64,000 nt of DNA from RGIG1959 sp045651865 (lineage in GTDB: Bacteria; Bacillota; Clostridia; Oscillospirales; Acutalibacteraceae), in NCBI GenBank assembly GCA_045651865.1, contig JAZRTC010000021.1, positions 10,453-74,452 on the forward strand, in the 5' to 3' direction. The translations under genes and the position numbers were made by a program. Positions 1 to 8,167 of this stretch are shown here, piece after piece. Numbering within the stretch: position 1 is the first letter of the stretch; every line of letters starts with the position of its first letter. The notes under the pieces were generated by a model. That model did no database searches. It was not told where the DNA came from and saw nothing but the letters and a program-made list of their open reading frames with translations.

Positions 1-38
1 TTGTTGATGATATATTCTTGATCGGCGTCTTGCCGTTT

Positions 39-452
39 TCAAGCATTGGATTGGCAGGTTTTGCAAAGACCTGTGAAGAACACATCCTGCCGTGTGACGG
101 AAAATCCGTCGGGGATGAACTGTGCGACATCCTTCGCAGGGAAGGTGAAGTCAAAGAGCTGACCGCAGTTTTCACAGCGGCAGTGACCGTGGTCGGCGGC
201 GTCGCCGTCAAAATGTTGTTCCATCGGATCGATGGTGACCACGCGGATCAGCCCCGCCTGCATCAGTGCTTTGAGCGAGTTGTAAATCGTGGTGCGGGAA
301 AAGCTGGGGTATTGCGGCAGCAACGCTTCATAGATCGCGTCTGCCGAAGGGTGCGTGCGGTGGGTGAGCAGATATTCATACACTGCCAGTCGCTGTGCCG
401 TCGGGCGTACGCCGTGATCCTGCAACAGCTTCATATAATCCGGGTGGCTCAT
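39..452 (-). CDS. perR: Fur-family transcriptional regulator, PerR-like
   Basis: A 137-residue Fur-superfamily repressor that probably senses peroxide or metal. The N-terminal half is a winged helix (recognition helix near residues 50-62). The C-terminal half carries the structural zinc pairs C93-x2-C96 and C130-x2-C133, with a histidine-rich segment (H88, H90) just before the first pair. This two-CxxC layout is usual for PerR and Fur of Firmicutes. The start is supported by AAGGAGG 8 bases upstream. A near-perfect 7-1-7 inverted repeat lies about 35 bp upstream, which fits autoregulation. PerR is preferred over Fur or Zur because of the box sequence and the superoxide dismutase genes elsewhere in the window, but the metal specificity is inference. 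Confidence 0.85.
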   Translation of the reverse strand: MSHPDYMKLLQDHGVRPTAQRLAVYEYLLTHRTHPSADAIYEALLPQYPSFSRTTIYNSLKALMQAGLIRVVTIDPMEQHFDGDAADHGHCRCENCGQLFDFTFPAKDVAQFIPDGFSVTRQDVFFTGLCKTCQSNA

Positions 453-485
453 ACCGCTCGCCTCCTTTTTGTATCGCTTACAACT

Positions 486-500
486 TTGTATTAATTACAA
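486..500. promoter_or_regulatory. PerR/Fur-type operator (7-1-7 inverted repeat)
   Basis: TTGTATT-A-ATTACAA is a 15-bp inverted repeat with 6 of 7 arm positions matching. It follows the TTATAAT-N-ATTATAA pattern known for PerR boxes. It lies in the upstream region of the PerR-like gene, so autoregulation is the simplest reading. Confidence 0.5.
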
Positions 501-655
501 ACATAATATAACACAACCAATGCGGGATGTCAATAGGAAAAAGTAAGAAAAATGGAAAATTTTTGAATTTTTTTATTCCCACGCAAAAAGGGGTGGTAAT
601 CGCAGACGGTGCGTGGTATAATGGTATATATGTATATAATAAAGGAGCGAAAAAT

Positions 656-1456
656 ATGAAGATCGGATTTCTGGGTGCGGGCAATATGGCATCCGCCATC
701 ATCCGCGGTATGGTCGCAAGCGGTATTGCCGCCTCGTCGATCGTGTGCTTTGATGTCGATCAGCAAAAGACCTTTGCTCTCAAGGAGGAGCTGGGAGTCG
801 GTGTGTGCTACACCGCGGAGCAGCTCTGCGAGGAAGCGCAGACGGTGGTGCTTGCAATCAAACCGCAGGTGTTTTCTGTGGCGCTCCCGCCGCTTCACAC
901 GCTGTTGCAGGTGCAAAAGCCGCTGGTGATCTCCATTGCGGCAGGCAAGACGCTGCAAAGCATCGCCGATCTGATCGGCGATGTGCCGATGGTGCGTGTG
1001 ATGCCCAACATCGCCGCCCGCGTTGGCGAAGCTGTCACCGCGTATTGCTCCAATGCGCTGGTGACACAAAGTCATGTGGAAACGGTGTACGATATTTTTG
1101 AGTCGGTCGGCACGGTCGTGCCGCTGGCGGAGGAACAGTTCGGCATCTTCTCGGTGCTGGCAGGTTGTTCTCCGGCATATACCTTATTATATATGGACGC
1201 ACTGGCAACAGCAGGTGTGCGCGGCGGCATCCCCAAGGAAACCGCACTTCAGATTGTGACGCAGGCGGTACTCGGCACTGCAAAACTTCTGCAGGAAGCG
1301 GGCGAGCATCCGCGTGAGCTGATGGACAGCGTGTGTTCTCCTGCGGGCACGACCATTGAGGGTGTGTGCGCTTTGCAGAGCAACGGATTTGAAAAATCCG
1401 TGCAGGAAGCGGCGAAAGCCAGCCTGGAGCGCGATAAAAAATTACAAAATGCTTGA
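656..1456 (+). CDS. proC: Pyrroline-5-carboxylate reductase
   Basis: Catalyses the last step of proline synthesis, NAD(P)H-dependent reduction of 1-pyrroline-5-carboxylate, in the cytoplasm. The 266-residue protein begins with the Rossmann motif GFLGAGNMASAII. It has the middle segment VRVMPNIAARVGEA and ends with the conserved C-terminal region containing the SPAGTTIEG signature, which matches the family along its whole length. The ATG at 656 is chosen because AAAGGAG lies 7 bases upstream. A longer frame upstream lacks a ribosome site. A TATAAT at 617-622 is a possible -10 with a poor -35. The gene end overlaps the promoter of the next gene. Confidence 0.93.
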   Translation: MKIGFLGAGNMASAIIRGMVASGIAASSIVCFDVDQQKTFALKEELGVGVCYTAEQLCEEAQTVVLAIKPQVFSVALPPLHTLLQVQKPLVISIAAGKTLQSIADLIGDVPMVRVMPNIAARVGEAVTAYCSNALVTQSHVETVYDIFESVGTVVPLAEEQFGIFSVLAGCSPAYTLLYMDALATAGVRGGIPKETALQIVTQAVLGTAKLLQEAGEHPRELMDSVCSPAGTTIEGVCALQSNGFEKSVQEAAKASLERDKKLQNA

Positions 1457-1481
1457 CAGCCGCACAAAAAAATGGGATAAT
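1453..1481 (+). promoter_or_regulatory. SigA-type promoter for rsmD-coaD
   Basis: TTGACA (1453-1458), 17-bp spacer, GATAAT (1476-1481). The -35 overlaps the last codons of proC. It lies about 20 bp before the rsmD start and would drive the rsmD-coaD operon. Confidence 0.75.
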
Positions 1482-1501
1482 AGCGAAAGGTGTGAGTGTG
1501 T

Positions 1502-2071
1502 ATGATGCGCATTATCACGGGAAAGGCTCGCGGCTACCGCCTGCAGACGCTTCCCGGAGAGGACACGACCCGTCCCACTACCGAACGCGTGAAGGAATCG
1601 ATCTTCAGCGCGCTGCAGTTTGAGATTGAGGGCCGCACGGTGCTGGATCTGTTTGCAGGCTCGGGACAGATGGGACTTGAGGCGCTCAGTCGCGGCGCGG
1701 CATTCGCCGTGTTTGTCGACAGCAGTAAGGACGCCTGCGAGGTCGTGAAGCAAAATGCCCGCGGCGCAAAGCTCGACGGCAATATGCGCATCGCGAACAC
1801 AGACGCCCACGCGTTTTGTCAACGCACCTCCGAACGCTTTGATCTGGCGTTCCTTGACCCGCCTTATCGTGCGGGATTGCTCCCCTTACTGTTGCCGCAG
1901 GTCGCGGCTCTGATGAAAGAGGGCGGCGCTGTGGTGTGTGAGACCGATGCCGACACGACCCTTCCCGAGCGGATCGACGGCAAGGGTTTGTTGCTTGTGC
2001 TGGAAAAGGACAAGCGCTACGGCAAGACGCAAGTATGGATCTATCGGTGTAAAAAGGAAGCGATAGAATGA
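1502..2071 (+). CDS. rsmD: 16S rRNA (guanine-966-N2)-methyltransferase RsmD
   Basis: SAM-dependent methyltransferase that modifies G966 of 16S rRNA in the small subunit. The protein starts MRIITGKARGYRLQ, has the SAM-binding motif VLDLFAGSGQMGLEALSRGA and the catalytic motif DPPY in FLDPPYRAGL. All are hallmarks of RsmD, and the length (about 189 residues) is normal. Start is at 1502 or 1505, after GAAAGGTG. The last codons overlap coaD by four bases (ATGA), so the two genes are co-translated, a common pairing in Firmicutes. Confidence 0.92.
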   Translation: MMRIITGKARGYRLQTLPGEDTTRPTTERVKESIFSALQFEIEGRTVLDLFAGSGQMGLEALSRGAAFAVFVDSSKDACEVVKQNARGAKLDGNMRIANTDAHAFCQRTSERFDLAFLDPPYRAGLLPLLLPQVAALMKEGGAVVCETDADTTLPERIDGKGLLLVLEKDKRYGKTQVWIYRCKKEAIE

Positions 2072-2553
2072 AAACGGTGGTTTGCCCCGGCAGCTTTGAT
2101 CCCGTGACCAACGGTCATCTGGATATTATTGAGCGCGCCGCGGCTTTGTTTGACAAGGTGATCGTTGTCGTGATGGTCAATGCGGCAAAGACGCCCTTGT
2201 TTACCACGGAACAGCGGGTGGATATGCTCCGCCGTTCCACAGCGCATCTTGATAATGTGGTCGTGGACAGTCACGACGGCCTGCTTGCGGCGTATGCCCG
2301 TTCGCAGGGTGCGACCGTAATCGTGAAGGGCCTGCGGGCTTTGTCCGATTTCGAGTATGAGTTTCAGATGGCGCTGACCAACCGACAGCTCAACGAAGAG
2401 CTGGAAACGGTGTTTCTCACGGCGACCGATGACAAGATGTATCTGTCATCGAGTCTTGTCAAGCAGGTGGCGGCTTACGGCGAGGATGTTTCCAAGTTTG
2501 TGCCTGCTTGTATTCTTCAGGATATTACTGAGAAATTTGGAAAGGACGGTTAA
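2068..2553 (+). CDS. coaD: Phosphopantetheine adenylyltransferase
   Basis: Transfers AMP from ATP to 4'-phosphopantetheine in coenzyme A synthesis. The 161-residue protein has the nucleotidyltransferase motifs PGSFDPVTNGHLDI (T/HxGH) near the N-terminus, KGLRALSDFEYEFQMA in the middle, and YLSSSLVKQVA, the family's variant of ISSTxxR. Length and order match bacterial CoaD. It overlaps rsmD by ATGA and is followed after 4 bp by a coiled-coil protein gene. Confidence 0.95.
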   Translation: MKTVVCPGSFDPVTNGHLDIIERAAALFDKVIVVVMVNAAKTPLFTTEQRVDMLRRSTAHLDNVVVDSHDGLLAAYARSQGATVIVKGLRALSDFEYEFQMALTNRQLNEELETVFLTATDDKMYLSSSLVKQVAAYGEDVSKFVPACILQDITEKFGKDG

Positions 2554-2557
2554 AACT

Positions 2558-3040
2558 ATGAGCGTAGAAGAATTGTTGGGTCAGATCGACGATATGGTCG
2601 ATAAGGCATGGGATGTGCCGCTGTCGGGCGGTAAATGTATGATTGAGGCAGATCGCCTGCGTGATATCATTGACGATATCCGTGCGAATCTGCCCGCTGA
2701 GATCCGTCAGGCGCAGACGGTCGTTGCTGACCGTGCTGAGATCGTGGCAGGCGCAAAGCGCGAAGCCGAGGCGATCGTGCGCAAAGCGGAGGAGCGTGCA
2801 CAGGCGATGATCACCCAGGAGGAGATCTTCCGTCAGGCACAGCAGCGCGCTGAGGAAATGCTCACCCGTGCACAGCAGAAGTCCCGCGAGATGTGCAAAG
2901 GTGCCAGCGACTTTGCGGACGATGTGATGCGTCGTTCCGAGGAAGCGCTTGTCGGCCGTCTGTCGGAGATCCGTCAGGCTCGTCAGATGCTTCGCACCAA
3001 TGCGCCTAAGAAGGCCGCTGTCGAGACCGAAGAGAACTAA
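2558..3040 (+). CDS. Coiled-coil protein linked to coaD
   Basis: A 160-residue, charged, almost wholly helical protein. Residues 45-130 are rich in A, E, R, K and Q with heptad spacing and resemble V-ATPase subunit H/E stalks and DivIVA-like coiled coils. No catalytic motif is visible. The ATG at 2558 follows AAAGGACGG. A gene of this type commonly follows coaD in Clostridia, where it is usually annotated only as an ATPase-like or hypothetical protein. Function is unknown. Confidence 0.75.
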   Translation: MSVEELLGQIDDMVDKAWDVPLSGGKCMIEADRLRDIIDDIRANLPAEIRQAQTVVADRAEIVAGAKREAEAIVRKAEERAQAMITQEEIFRQAQQRAEEMLTRAQQKSREMCKGASDFADDVMRRSEEALVGRLSEIRQARQMLRTNAPKKAAVETEEN

Positions 3041-3055
3041 AAAACCGAAAAAGAT

Positions 3056-3118
3056 TGCACAACGCGACCCTGCCTCCTCTGACAAAGGGGAGGCAAGGGA
3101 GATTGTGCATTTTTTATT
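3056..3118 (+). terminator. Rho-independent terminator of the rsmD-coaD operon
   Basis: Outer stem TGCACAA/TTGTGCA (3056-3062 and 3103-3109) encloses an inner GCCTCC/GGAGGC stem, followed by TTTTTTATTTT. It sits between the coiled-coil gene and ispDF. Confidence 0.7.
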
Positions 3119-3134
3119 TTGGAGGGATTATCGT

Positions 3135-4286
3135 ATGACCGAGTTTGTAACCGCGATCCTTGTAGCGGCGGGCAGCTCCACACGGATGGGACGACCGAAA
3201 CTGCTCATTCCGCTATGCGGCAAGCCTGTGCTGGAGCATACACTTGCGGCGTTTGACCGATCCTCGGTCAATGCCATTGTGGTTGTGACGCGTGAGCAGG
3301 ACATCCCGCTGTTTGAGCCACTCGGTAAAACGCTCTCCAAACCGTGCGTATTTGTCACGGGCGGTGATACGCGCCAGCAGTCGGTTGCAAACGGCATTGC
3401 TGTTGTCCCGCCTGAAACCACGGTGGTGGCGATTGCGGACGGTGCGCGTCCGTTGATCACCCCTGCGGAAATTGATCGCGTAATCGATACCGCACGGGAT
3501 GGCGGTGCTGCAACCGCCGCCGTGCGCGCCAAGGACACCATCAAACAGGCGGATGAAAACGGCATCATCACGGCAACACCCGACCGCGCGACGCTGTGGC
3601 AGGTGCAGACACCGCAGGTGTTTTCGCTGGCGCTGTATAAAGAGGCGATGGCGGCAGTTGCCGCGGCGGGACTTGATCTGACGGATGACTGTCAGTTGGT
3701 GGAATATATCGGCGCAAAGGTGAAACTTTGCGAGACCTCGTATGAGAATATTAAAATCACAACACCCGAGGATATCGCCGTGGCAACGGCGTTTTTGCGA
3801 AAGAGAGGAGTGGGCGGTATGCGCATCGGACATGGGTATGATGTTCACCGGCTGGTGGAAGGTCGCGCGTGCATCATCGGCGGTGTGAACATCCCGTTTG
3901 AGCTGGGGCTTCTCGGTCATTCGGATGCAGATGTGCTGACTCACGCGATTATGGATGCACTTCTCGGTGCGGCGGCGATGGGCGATATCGGCAAGCTGTT
4001 CCCCGACACGGATGACCGTTTCAAGGGTGCGGACAGCATTGCGCTTCTCCGTGAAGTGATTGCCCGTATCAAGGAAGTCGGTTACACCGTCGGCAATATT
4101 GATGCGACGGTGCTCGCGCAAAAGCCGAAGCTTCGTCCGCATATCGACACGATGCGGCAGGTGATTGCCGACGCATGCGAGATCGACATCGCGCGCGTCA
4201 ATCTGAAAGCTACGACCGAGGAAGGTCTCGGCTTCACAGGTGCTATGGAAGGTATCGCCGCCCACGCTGTGTGTGTGCTGGAGTGA
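3135..4286 (+). CDS. ispDF: Bifunctional IspD/IspF enzyme of the MEP isoprenoid pathway
   Basis: A 383-residue fusion. Residues 1-225 are IspD (2-C-methyl-D-erythritol 4-phosphate cytidylyltransferase), with the nucleotide motif ILVAAGSSTRMG, HDGARP-like AIADGARPLI and WQVQTPQVF. Residues 228-383 are IspF (MECDP synthase), with RIGHGYDVHRL, GLLGHSDADVLTHAIMDALLGAA and LKATTEEGLGFTG. Fused IspDF proteins are known. The ATG at 3135 follows GGAGGGATTATCGT. The downstream restriction-modification gene begins 41 bp later and may receive read-through. Confidence 0.93.
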   Translation: MTEFVTAILVAAGSSTRMGRPKLLIPLCGKPVLEHTLAAFDRSSVNAIVVVTREQDIPLFEPLGKTLSKPCVFVTGGDTRQQSVANGIAVVPPETTVVAIADGARPLITPAEIDRVIDTARDGGAATAAVRAKDTIKQADENGIITATPDRATLWQVQTPQVFSLALYKEAMAAVAAAGLDLTDDCQLVEYIGAKVKLCETSYENIKITTPEDIAVATAFLRKRGVGGMRIGHGYDVHRLVEGRACIIGGVNIPFELGLLGHSDADVLTHAIMDALLGAAAMGDIGKLFPDTDDRFKGADSIALLREVIARIKEVGYTVGNIDATVLAQKPKLRPHIDTMRQVIADACEIDIARVNLKATTEEGLGFTGAMEGIAAHAVCVLE

Positions 4287-4327
4287 TTTGGTAGAATTGC
4301 AAAAAATAATGAGTTGAGGAAGAAACT

Positions 4328-5395
4328 ATGTTGAGCTACAAAATAATGGATCTCTTCGCGGGAGTGGGCGGACTTAGCTATGGCTTTGCGGAACTACCGG
4401 AATTTGAGATCGTTGCTGCAAATGAAATAGAGGGAGAGATTGCAAAGGCGTATATGCTCAACCATCCAAGTGTAACGATGTTGAACAGTGATATTCAGAA
4501 TTTGACAGAAGAAATTCTTCGGGAGGCGTTGAAGGGGGAGAAAATTGACATCGTTGTCGGAGGTCCTCCTTGTCAGTCCTACTCTACTTTGGGAAAGCGG
4601 AGGATGGATGACCGTGCGAATCTTTTTATGGAATATAAGCGTGTATTAAATATTTTGAAGCCTCGCGCGTTCGTGTTTGAAAATGTGGTTGGTATTTTAA
4701 GTATGGACAAAGGACGCTTGTTTGCACAGGTTCAAAAAGAGTTTGAAGAGCTTGGATATACGCTGAAGTACAAGGTGTTGAATGCTGTCGAATATGGTGT
4801 GCCGCAGCAGAGAGAACGCGTAATTTTGGTTGGATTTAAAGGGGAGAACACCTTTGAATATCCTGCACCAACACACGGTGAAGGTTTGAAACCGTTCGTC
4901 ACCCTCCGACAGGCGATTGGTGATTTGCCGATTTTGAAGAGCGGTCAGGCGAGTGATCGGTATGCTTATGAACCCGACAATGATTTTTTGCGGTTTGTTA
5001 GAAAATCTAATGGCGAGTTGACGGAGCATTGTGCTCCGAAGAATGGCGAGCATCTTATTACCATTATGGAAACTCTAAAGGACGGCCAGTCTAAGGACGA
5101 TCTTCCTGAGGATATTCGTCCAAAGAGTGGGTACGGTAATACATATGCGAAACTTTGGTGGGATCGCCCATCCACCACGATTACGCGAAATTTTGCCTGC
5201 CCGTCTTCCTCGCGGTGTATTCACCCGAGAGATTCCAGAGCGATGACTATTCGCGAAGGTGCAAGATTGCAAAGCTTTCCCGATGATTACCGGTTTTATG
5301 GATCAGATGGAATGAAGCGACTGGAGATTGGAAACGCTGTTCCACCGTTGTTATCGATGGCAATCGCCAAACAAATGGCAAAAGCACTAAAGTAA
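4328..5395 (+). CDS. DNA (cytosine-5-)-methyltransferase of a type II R-M system
   Basis: A 355-residue C5-cytosine methyltransferase. Motif I is DLFAGVGGLSYGF, the catalytic motif IV is GGPPCQSYS (Cys nucleophile), motif VI is FENV, motif VIII is QQRERV, and motif X is GNAVPPLLS. The target-recognition region lies around residues 200-290. It converges with the minus-strand nuclease and controller genes at 5504-6581, so it is the protective half of a type II system. The recognition sequence cannot be read from the sequence. Base composition is more AT-rich than the flanking housekeeping genes, which fits transfer. Confidence 0.93.
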   Translation: MLSYKIMDLFAGVGGLSYGFAELPEFEIVAANEIEGEIAKAYMLNHPSVTMLNSDIQNLTEEILREALKGEKIDIVVGGPPCQSYSTLGKRRMDDRANLFMEYKRVLNILKPRAFVFENVVGILSMDKGRLFAQVQKEFEELGYTLKYKVLNAVEYGVPQQRERVILVGFKGENTFEYPAPTHGEGLKPFVTLRQAIGDLPILKSGQASDRYAYEPDNDFLRFVRKSNGELTEHCAPKNGEHLITIMETLKDGQSKDDLPEDIRPKSGYGNTYAKLWWDRPSTTITRNFACPSSSRCIHPRDSRAMTIREGARLQSFPDDYRFYGSDGMKRLEIGNAVPPLLSMAIAKQMAKALK

Positions 5396-5401
5396 ATAAA
5401 T

Positions 5402-5432
5402 AAAGCCGCCCGTTGTGACGGGCGGCTTTGCT
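5402..5432. terminator. Bidirectional terminator between the convergent R-M genes
   Basis: Stem GCCGCCCGT/ACGGGCGGC at 5405-5426, with AAA before and TTT after. It separates the methyltransferase from the convergent nuclease. Confidence 0.8.
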
Positions 5433-5503
5433 ATTAGAATAGGATATCCAAATAATCGGGCGTTTTGATTGTAAAAACCTAACGGTTATCATAAGTTCTG
5501 CTG

Positions 5504-6367
5504 TTAGATAACGAGAGTACACCGCTGTTGTTTGAGCAACTCACACAATTTATCATAACTGTGATGAAATTGCAGTTGGCCTTGGTGCCATTGAACGAAA
5601 CCGAACGGAAGTCGTATCGTAGTTCCGCCATATGAAGAACCGTAATAGGTTTCTTTGTGCGCAACAGTTTGTGCTGCTTTGCAAACATCCTCAATATAGA
5701 AAAGATCATCTATGTCATTTTCTCCGAGAAGATTAATATACCAAACATAATCGGACCATTCGCTGCTGTCGCGCACAGCACCCATTGAAAAAGATAGTTT
5801 CGCCAGTTGATAGGCATTGTCGACAAACCACTGTAGCAGCTCTTTGTAAAGATGCTCGTTATATGCCTTAAGTGTAGTGGCATTTAAGCTTTTGTGTCGG
5901 ATTTGCAAAGTGTAATTTCTAGTGTTGCTGCGATCACCGTATTTTTCAATAATGTCAACAGCATCCTCGGCGGCAGCCCAAAACAATCGGATTGCTCGTT
6001 GTACAGTGGGTGGGATCGGAGTGCCGAACTGTTTTTCAAATGTATCAATAAACAGACCGGCTCGAACGAAGTAAACTTGTCCGCCAAGACTTTTCTTGAT
6101 GGATACATTGATCACATCACCTGTATTGAGATACACCTTCAAATCTGTTTTGGATTTTGTTTTTCGTCCGTTTACGCTGGGGACATTTTTTTCGTGCAAA
6201 CCACCAATACTGGTTTTGGTGATTTTAGAAGAAGCAGCATTGATTTTTGACAGAAAACGAGACTGAACATGTGCATCCGTATCAAGACAATGTTTTACCA
6301 AATCCTCATTTTCGTGTCCGGAAAGCTTAGCGTGTTGCCAGCCGGTGGCTCTATCTCTTTGTTGCAT
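5504..6367 (-). CDS. Type II restriction endonuclease (putative)
   Basis: A 287-residue protein with no strong recognisable name, placed as the restriction enzyme from context and a PD-(D/E)xK-like core: TDLKVYL (D) followed by INVSIKKS (xK) around residues 85-110. Its start lies inside the last codons of the controller gene (GGAGG 8 bases upstream of the ATG at 6367), the usual C-R translational coupling of controlled type II systems. The methyltransferase is convergent and 109 bp away. Nuclease function is inferred. Confidence 0.72.
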   Translation of the reverse strand: MQQRDRATGWQHAKLSGHENEDLVKHCLDTDAHVQSRFLSKINAASSKITKTSIGGLHEKNVPSVNGRKTKSKTDLKVYLNTGDVINVSIKKSLGGQVYFVRAGLFIDTFEKQFGTPIPPTVQRAIRLFWAAAEDAVDIIEKYGDRSNTRNYTLQIRHKSLNATTLKAYNEHLYKELLQWFVDNAYQLAKLSFSMGAVRDSSEWSDYVWYINLLGENDIDDLFYIEDVCKAAQTVAHKETYYGSSYGGTTIRLPFGFVQWHQGQLQFHHSYDKLCELLKQQRCTLVI

Positions 6368-6581
6368 AATGTAGATCCTCCAAAAACAGTTTATACACAT
6401 CGATTTCTAATGCGTCTGCAATTCTCTGAATGTTTTCGAGAGAAATGCTTCTACGGTGACATTCCACAGCGCTGATATAAGTGCGGTGCAATCCACATTT
6501 TTCAGCAAAAGCCTCTTGAGAAAGTCCAAGTTGAACACGATATTTTTTTAGATTTGTGCCAAACACTTTTACAATATCCAT
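6351..6581 (-). CDS. R-M controller protein, XRE/Cro-type helix-turn-helix
   Basis: A 76-residue DNA-binding protein built from a single Xre-type HTH (residues 5-65). The stretch GLHRTYISAVE followed by ISLENIQRIADAL is typical of type II R-M controller (C) proteins, which activate their own and the nuclease gene so that the methyltransferase acts first after entry into a new host. The stop overlaps the nuclease start. A clear dyad operator lies just upstream (6603-6640). Confidence 0.88.
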   Translation of the reverse strand: MDIVKVFGTNLKKYRVQLGLSQEAFAEKCGLHRTYISAVECHRRSISLENIQRIADALEIDVYKLFLEDLHYATKR

Positions 6582-6602
6582 ACCGTTCCCTCCAATAACA
6601 AT

Positions 6603-6640
6603 TTTATTGTATTGAACACAATAAATCTACATACAATAAG
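6603..6640 (-). promoter_or_regulatory. C-box-like operator upstream of the controller gene
   Basis: TTTATTGT (6603-6610) and ACAATAAA (6618-6625) form a perfect 8-bp inverted repeat with a 7-bp spacer. A further ACAATAAG half-site lies at 6633-6640. Controller proteins of R-M systems bind two such dyads at their own promoter, so autoregulation is likely. Confidence 0.6.
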
Positions 6641-6716
6641 TATCATAACCAATCCCGAACATGTAAAAATTGCGTGCCTTGAAAACAATGCACAAATTAT
6701 ATTTTCAAATACAACA

Positions 6717-6744
6717 CCCCGCTATTGTGAATACAATAGCGGGG
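6717..6744 (-). terminator. Hairpin between R-M island and dacF-like gene
   Basis: CCCCGCTATTGT (6717-6728), GAAT loop, ACAATAGCGGGG (6733-6744). It is a perfect 12-bp stem lying 15 bp past the carboxypeptidase stop. The T-run is weak on the minus strand. Confidence 0.6.
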
Positions 6745-6758
6745 TTCGTTTTATTCAT

Positions 6759-8144
6759 TTAAATATTCTCCACATCAAAGGGGTTGCGGTTTGCTTGTTC
6801 CATACGGCGGCGGCGCGCTTCCTCGCGACGCTTACGGCGGCGACGGTTGCGGGCACGGCACCAGAAACAATACGCGATAAACAGGGCGAACAGCAACACA
6901 AGGATGCCGATGAGCCACAGGATAACTTTCACAACCGTGAGTGAGAAGAAATTGTGAAGCGCGGCTTTGACGACTTTCCAGTTGTCTTTTTCAATATCCT
7001 GCGATGCGACCACATCCACAGTACCAAGCTCTTTGCCGTCCAGATGGATTGTGGCAGTACCGAGCTTTTGCCCCTTCACGATGGGCGCTTCCACGATCTC
7101 GGCATCAAAGGTCACCTGCACCTGCGCCTGATCGGTGGTGTAGGATTTTTCAACAATACTCTCAAGTGTGCCGTTCAGGTTGACAGCGACCTGCTCGGTG
7201 TCCTTACCGAACTGTACCGCCTGATAGCCGACCGTGCTTGTCGTATCGTTGACGGCGCGGTATTCCAGCGTGTTGAATGCCCACTCGTACAGCCCTTTGG
7301 ATACACCGAATTCCTCGCGGACATAGTAGCCGTCTGCATCCTCAACGGGACATTTGAGCAGTACGCAAAGGTAGGTGGTGCCGTCTTTTTCGGCAGTGGA
7401 TACCAGGCAACGGCCCGCAGGGTCGGTGTAGCCGGTTTTCACACCCTTGGCGTATTCGTAATAATAATCGACCTCGTCGGGATCCTGCAGATACACGGTC
7501 GTTTCCACGACCTGTTCCCAGTGCACATTGGTTTCGGGGGTTTCATAATACAGCGAAGTCACGATGTCGCGAAACATTGTCTTTTCCATCGCGTGCTTGG
7601 TCAGCACATACAGGTCGCGGGCAGTCGTGTAATGGTCACTGTCGTGCAGACCGTGTGCATTGACATAATGCGTGTTCGTCAGACCCAGTGCGGCGGCTTT
7701 CTGGTTCATCTTTTCAATGAACGCGTCCAGATCGTTACCGCCGAAATGGTAGGCAAGCACATTGGCAGCGTCGTTTGCCGACTGAATCATCATCAGCGCC
7801 AGAAGGTCATACGCCGTCATCACTTCGCCGATTTCCAGACCGAAGATGGAGGAGTCTGTACCGTAGAGCGGGTCAAGTGCCTCAAAGCTCGCTTCGATCG
7901 ACACGGAGGCGGGGTCGGCACATTCATCCATTACGACGACCGCCGTCATGATTTTGGTCAGCGACGCGGGATACATTCTCGCATCGGCGTTTTTCTCAAA
8001 CACCACGGTGTCGCGGCCAAGATCGGCGAGTAACGCCGCCTCTGCCGAAACCGGTACATTCGTCGGGGTGAATGCCGATACGGAAAGCACACTGCTGATG
8101 AGCAACGCCAGTATCAGCACAAGGGAGATAGCTGTCTTTTTCAT
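6759..8144 (-). CDS. dacF: D-alanyl-D-alanine carboxypeptidase (PBP5/DacF family)
   Basis: Extracytoplasmic serine peptidase S11 that trims the peptidoglycan stem pentapeptide. The 461-residue protein has an N-terminal signal sequence (residues 1-25). The three active-site motifs are SxxK in ASLTKIMTA, SxN in SANDAAN and KTG in GVKTGYTD. It ends with a PBP5-type beta domain, a membrane helix near residues 400-425 and a basic Arg/Lys-rich cytoplasmic tail, which is longer than usual. It lies 24 bp after galK on the same strand and is probably co-transcribed. The family is certain. The DacF assignment within the family is less so. Confidence 0.9.
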   Translation of the reverse strand: MKKTAISLVLILALLISSVLSVSAFTPTNVPVSAEAALLADLGRDTVVFEKNADARMYPASLTKIMTAVVVMDECADPASVSIEASFEALDPLYGTDSSIFGLEIGEVMTAYDLLALMMIQSANDAANVLAYHFGGNDLDAFIEKMNQKAAALGLTNTHYVNAHGLHDSDHYTTARDLYVLTKHAMEKTMFRDIVTSLYYETPETNVHWEQVVETTVYLQDPDEVDYYYEYAKGVKTGYTDPAGRCLVSTAEKDGTTYLCVLLKCPVEDADGYYVREEFGVSKGLYEWAFNTLEYRAVNDTTSTVGYQAVQFGKDTEQVAVNLNGTLESIVEKSYTTDQAQVQVTFDAEIVEAPIVKGQKLGTATIHLDGKELGTVDVVASQDIEKDNWKVVKAALHNFFSLTVVKVILWLIGILVLLFALFIAYCFWCRARNRRRRKRREEARRRRMEQANRNPFDVENI

Positions 8145-8167
8145 AAATCAAGGTCTCCTGTCAGTTT

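Noticed and set aside
3213..4265. 350-codon minus-strand frame
   Set aside because: Antisense shadow of ispDF.
6954..8033. 359-codon plus-strand frame
   Set aside because: Antisense to the D-Ala-D-Ala carboxypeptidase; no recognisable domain.
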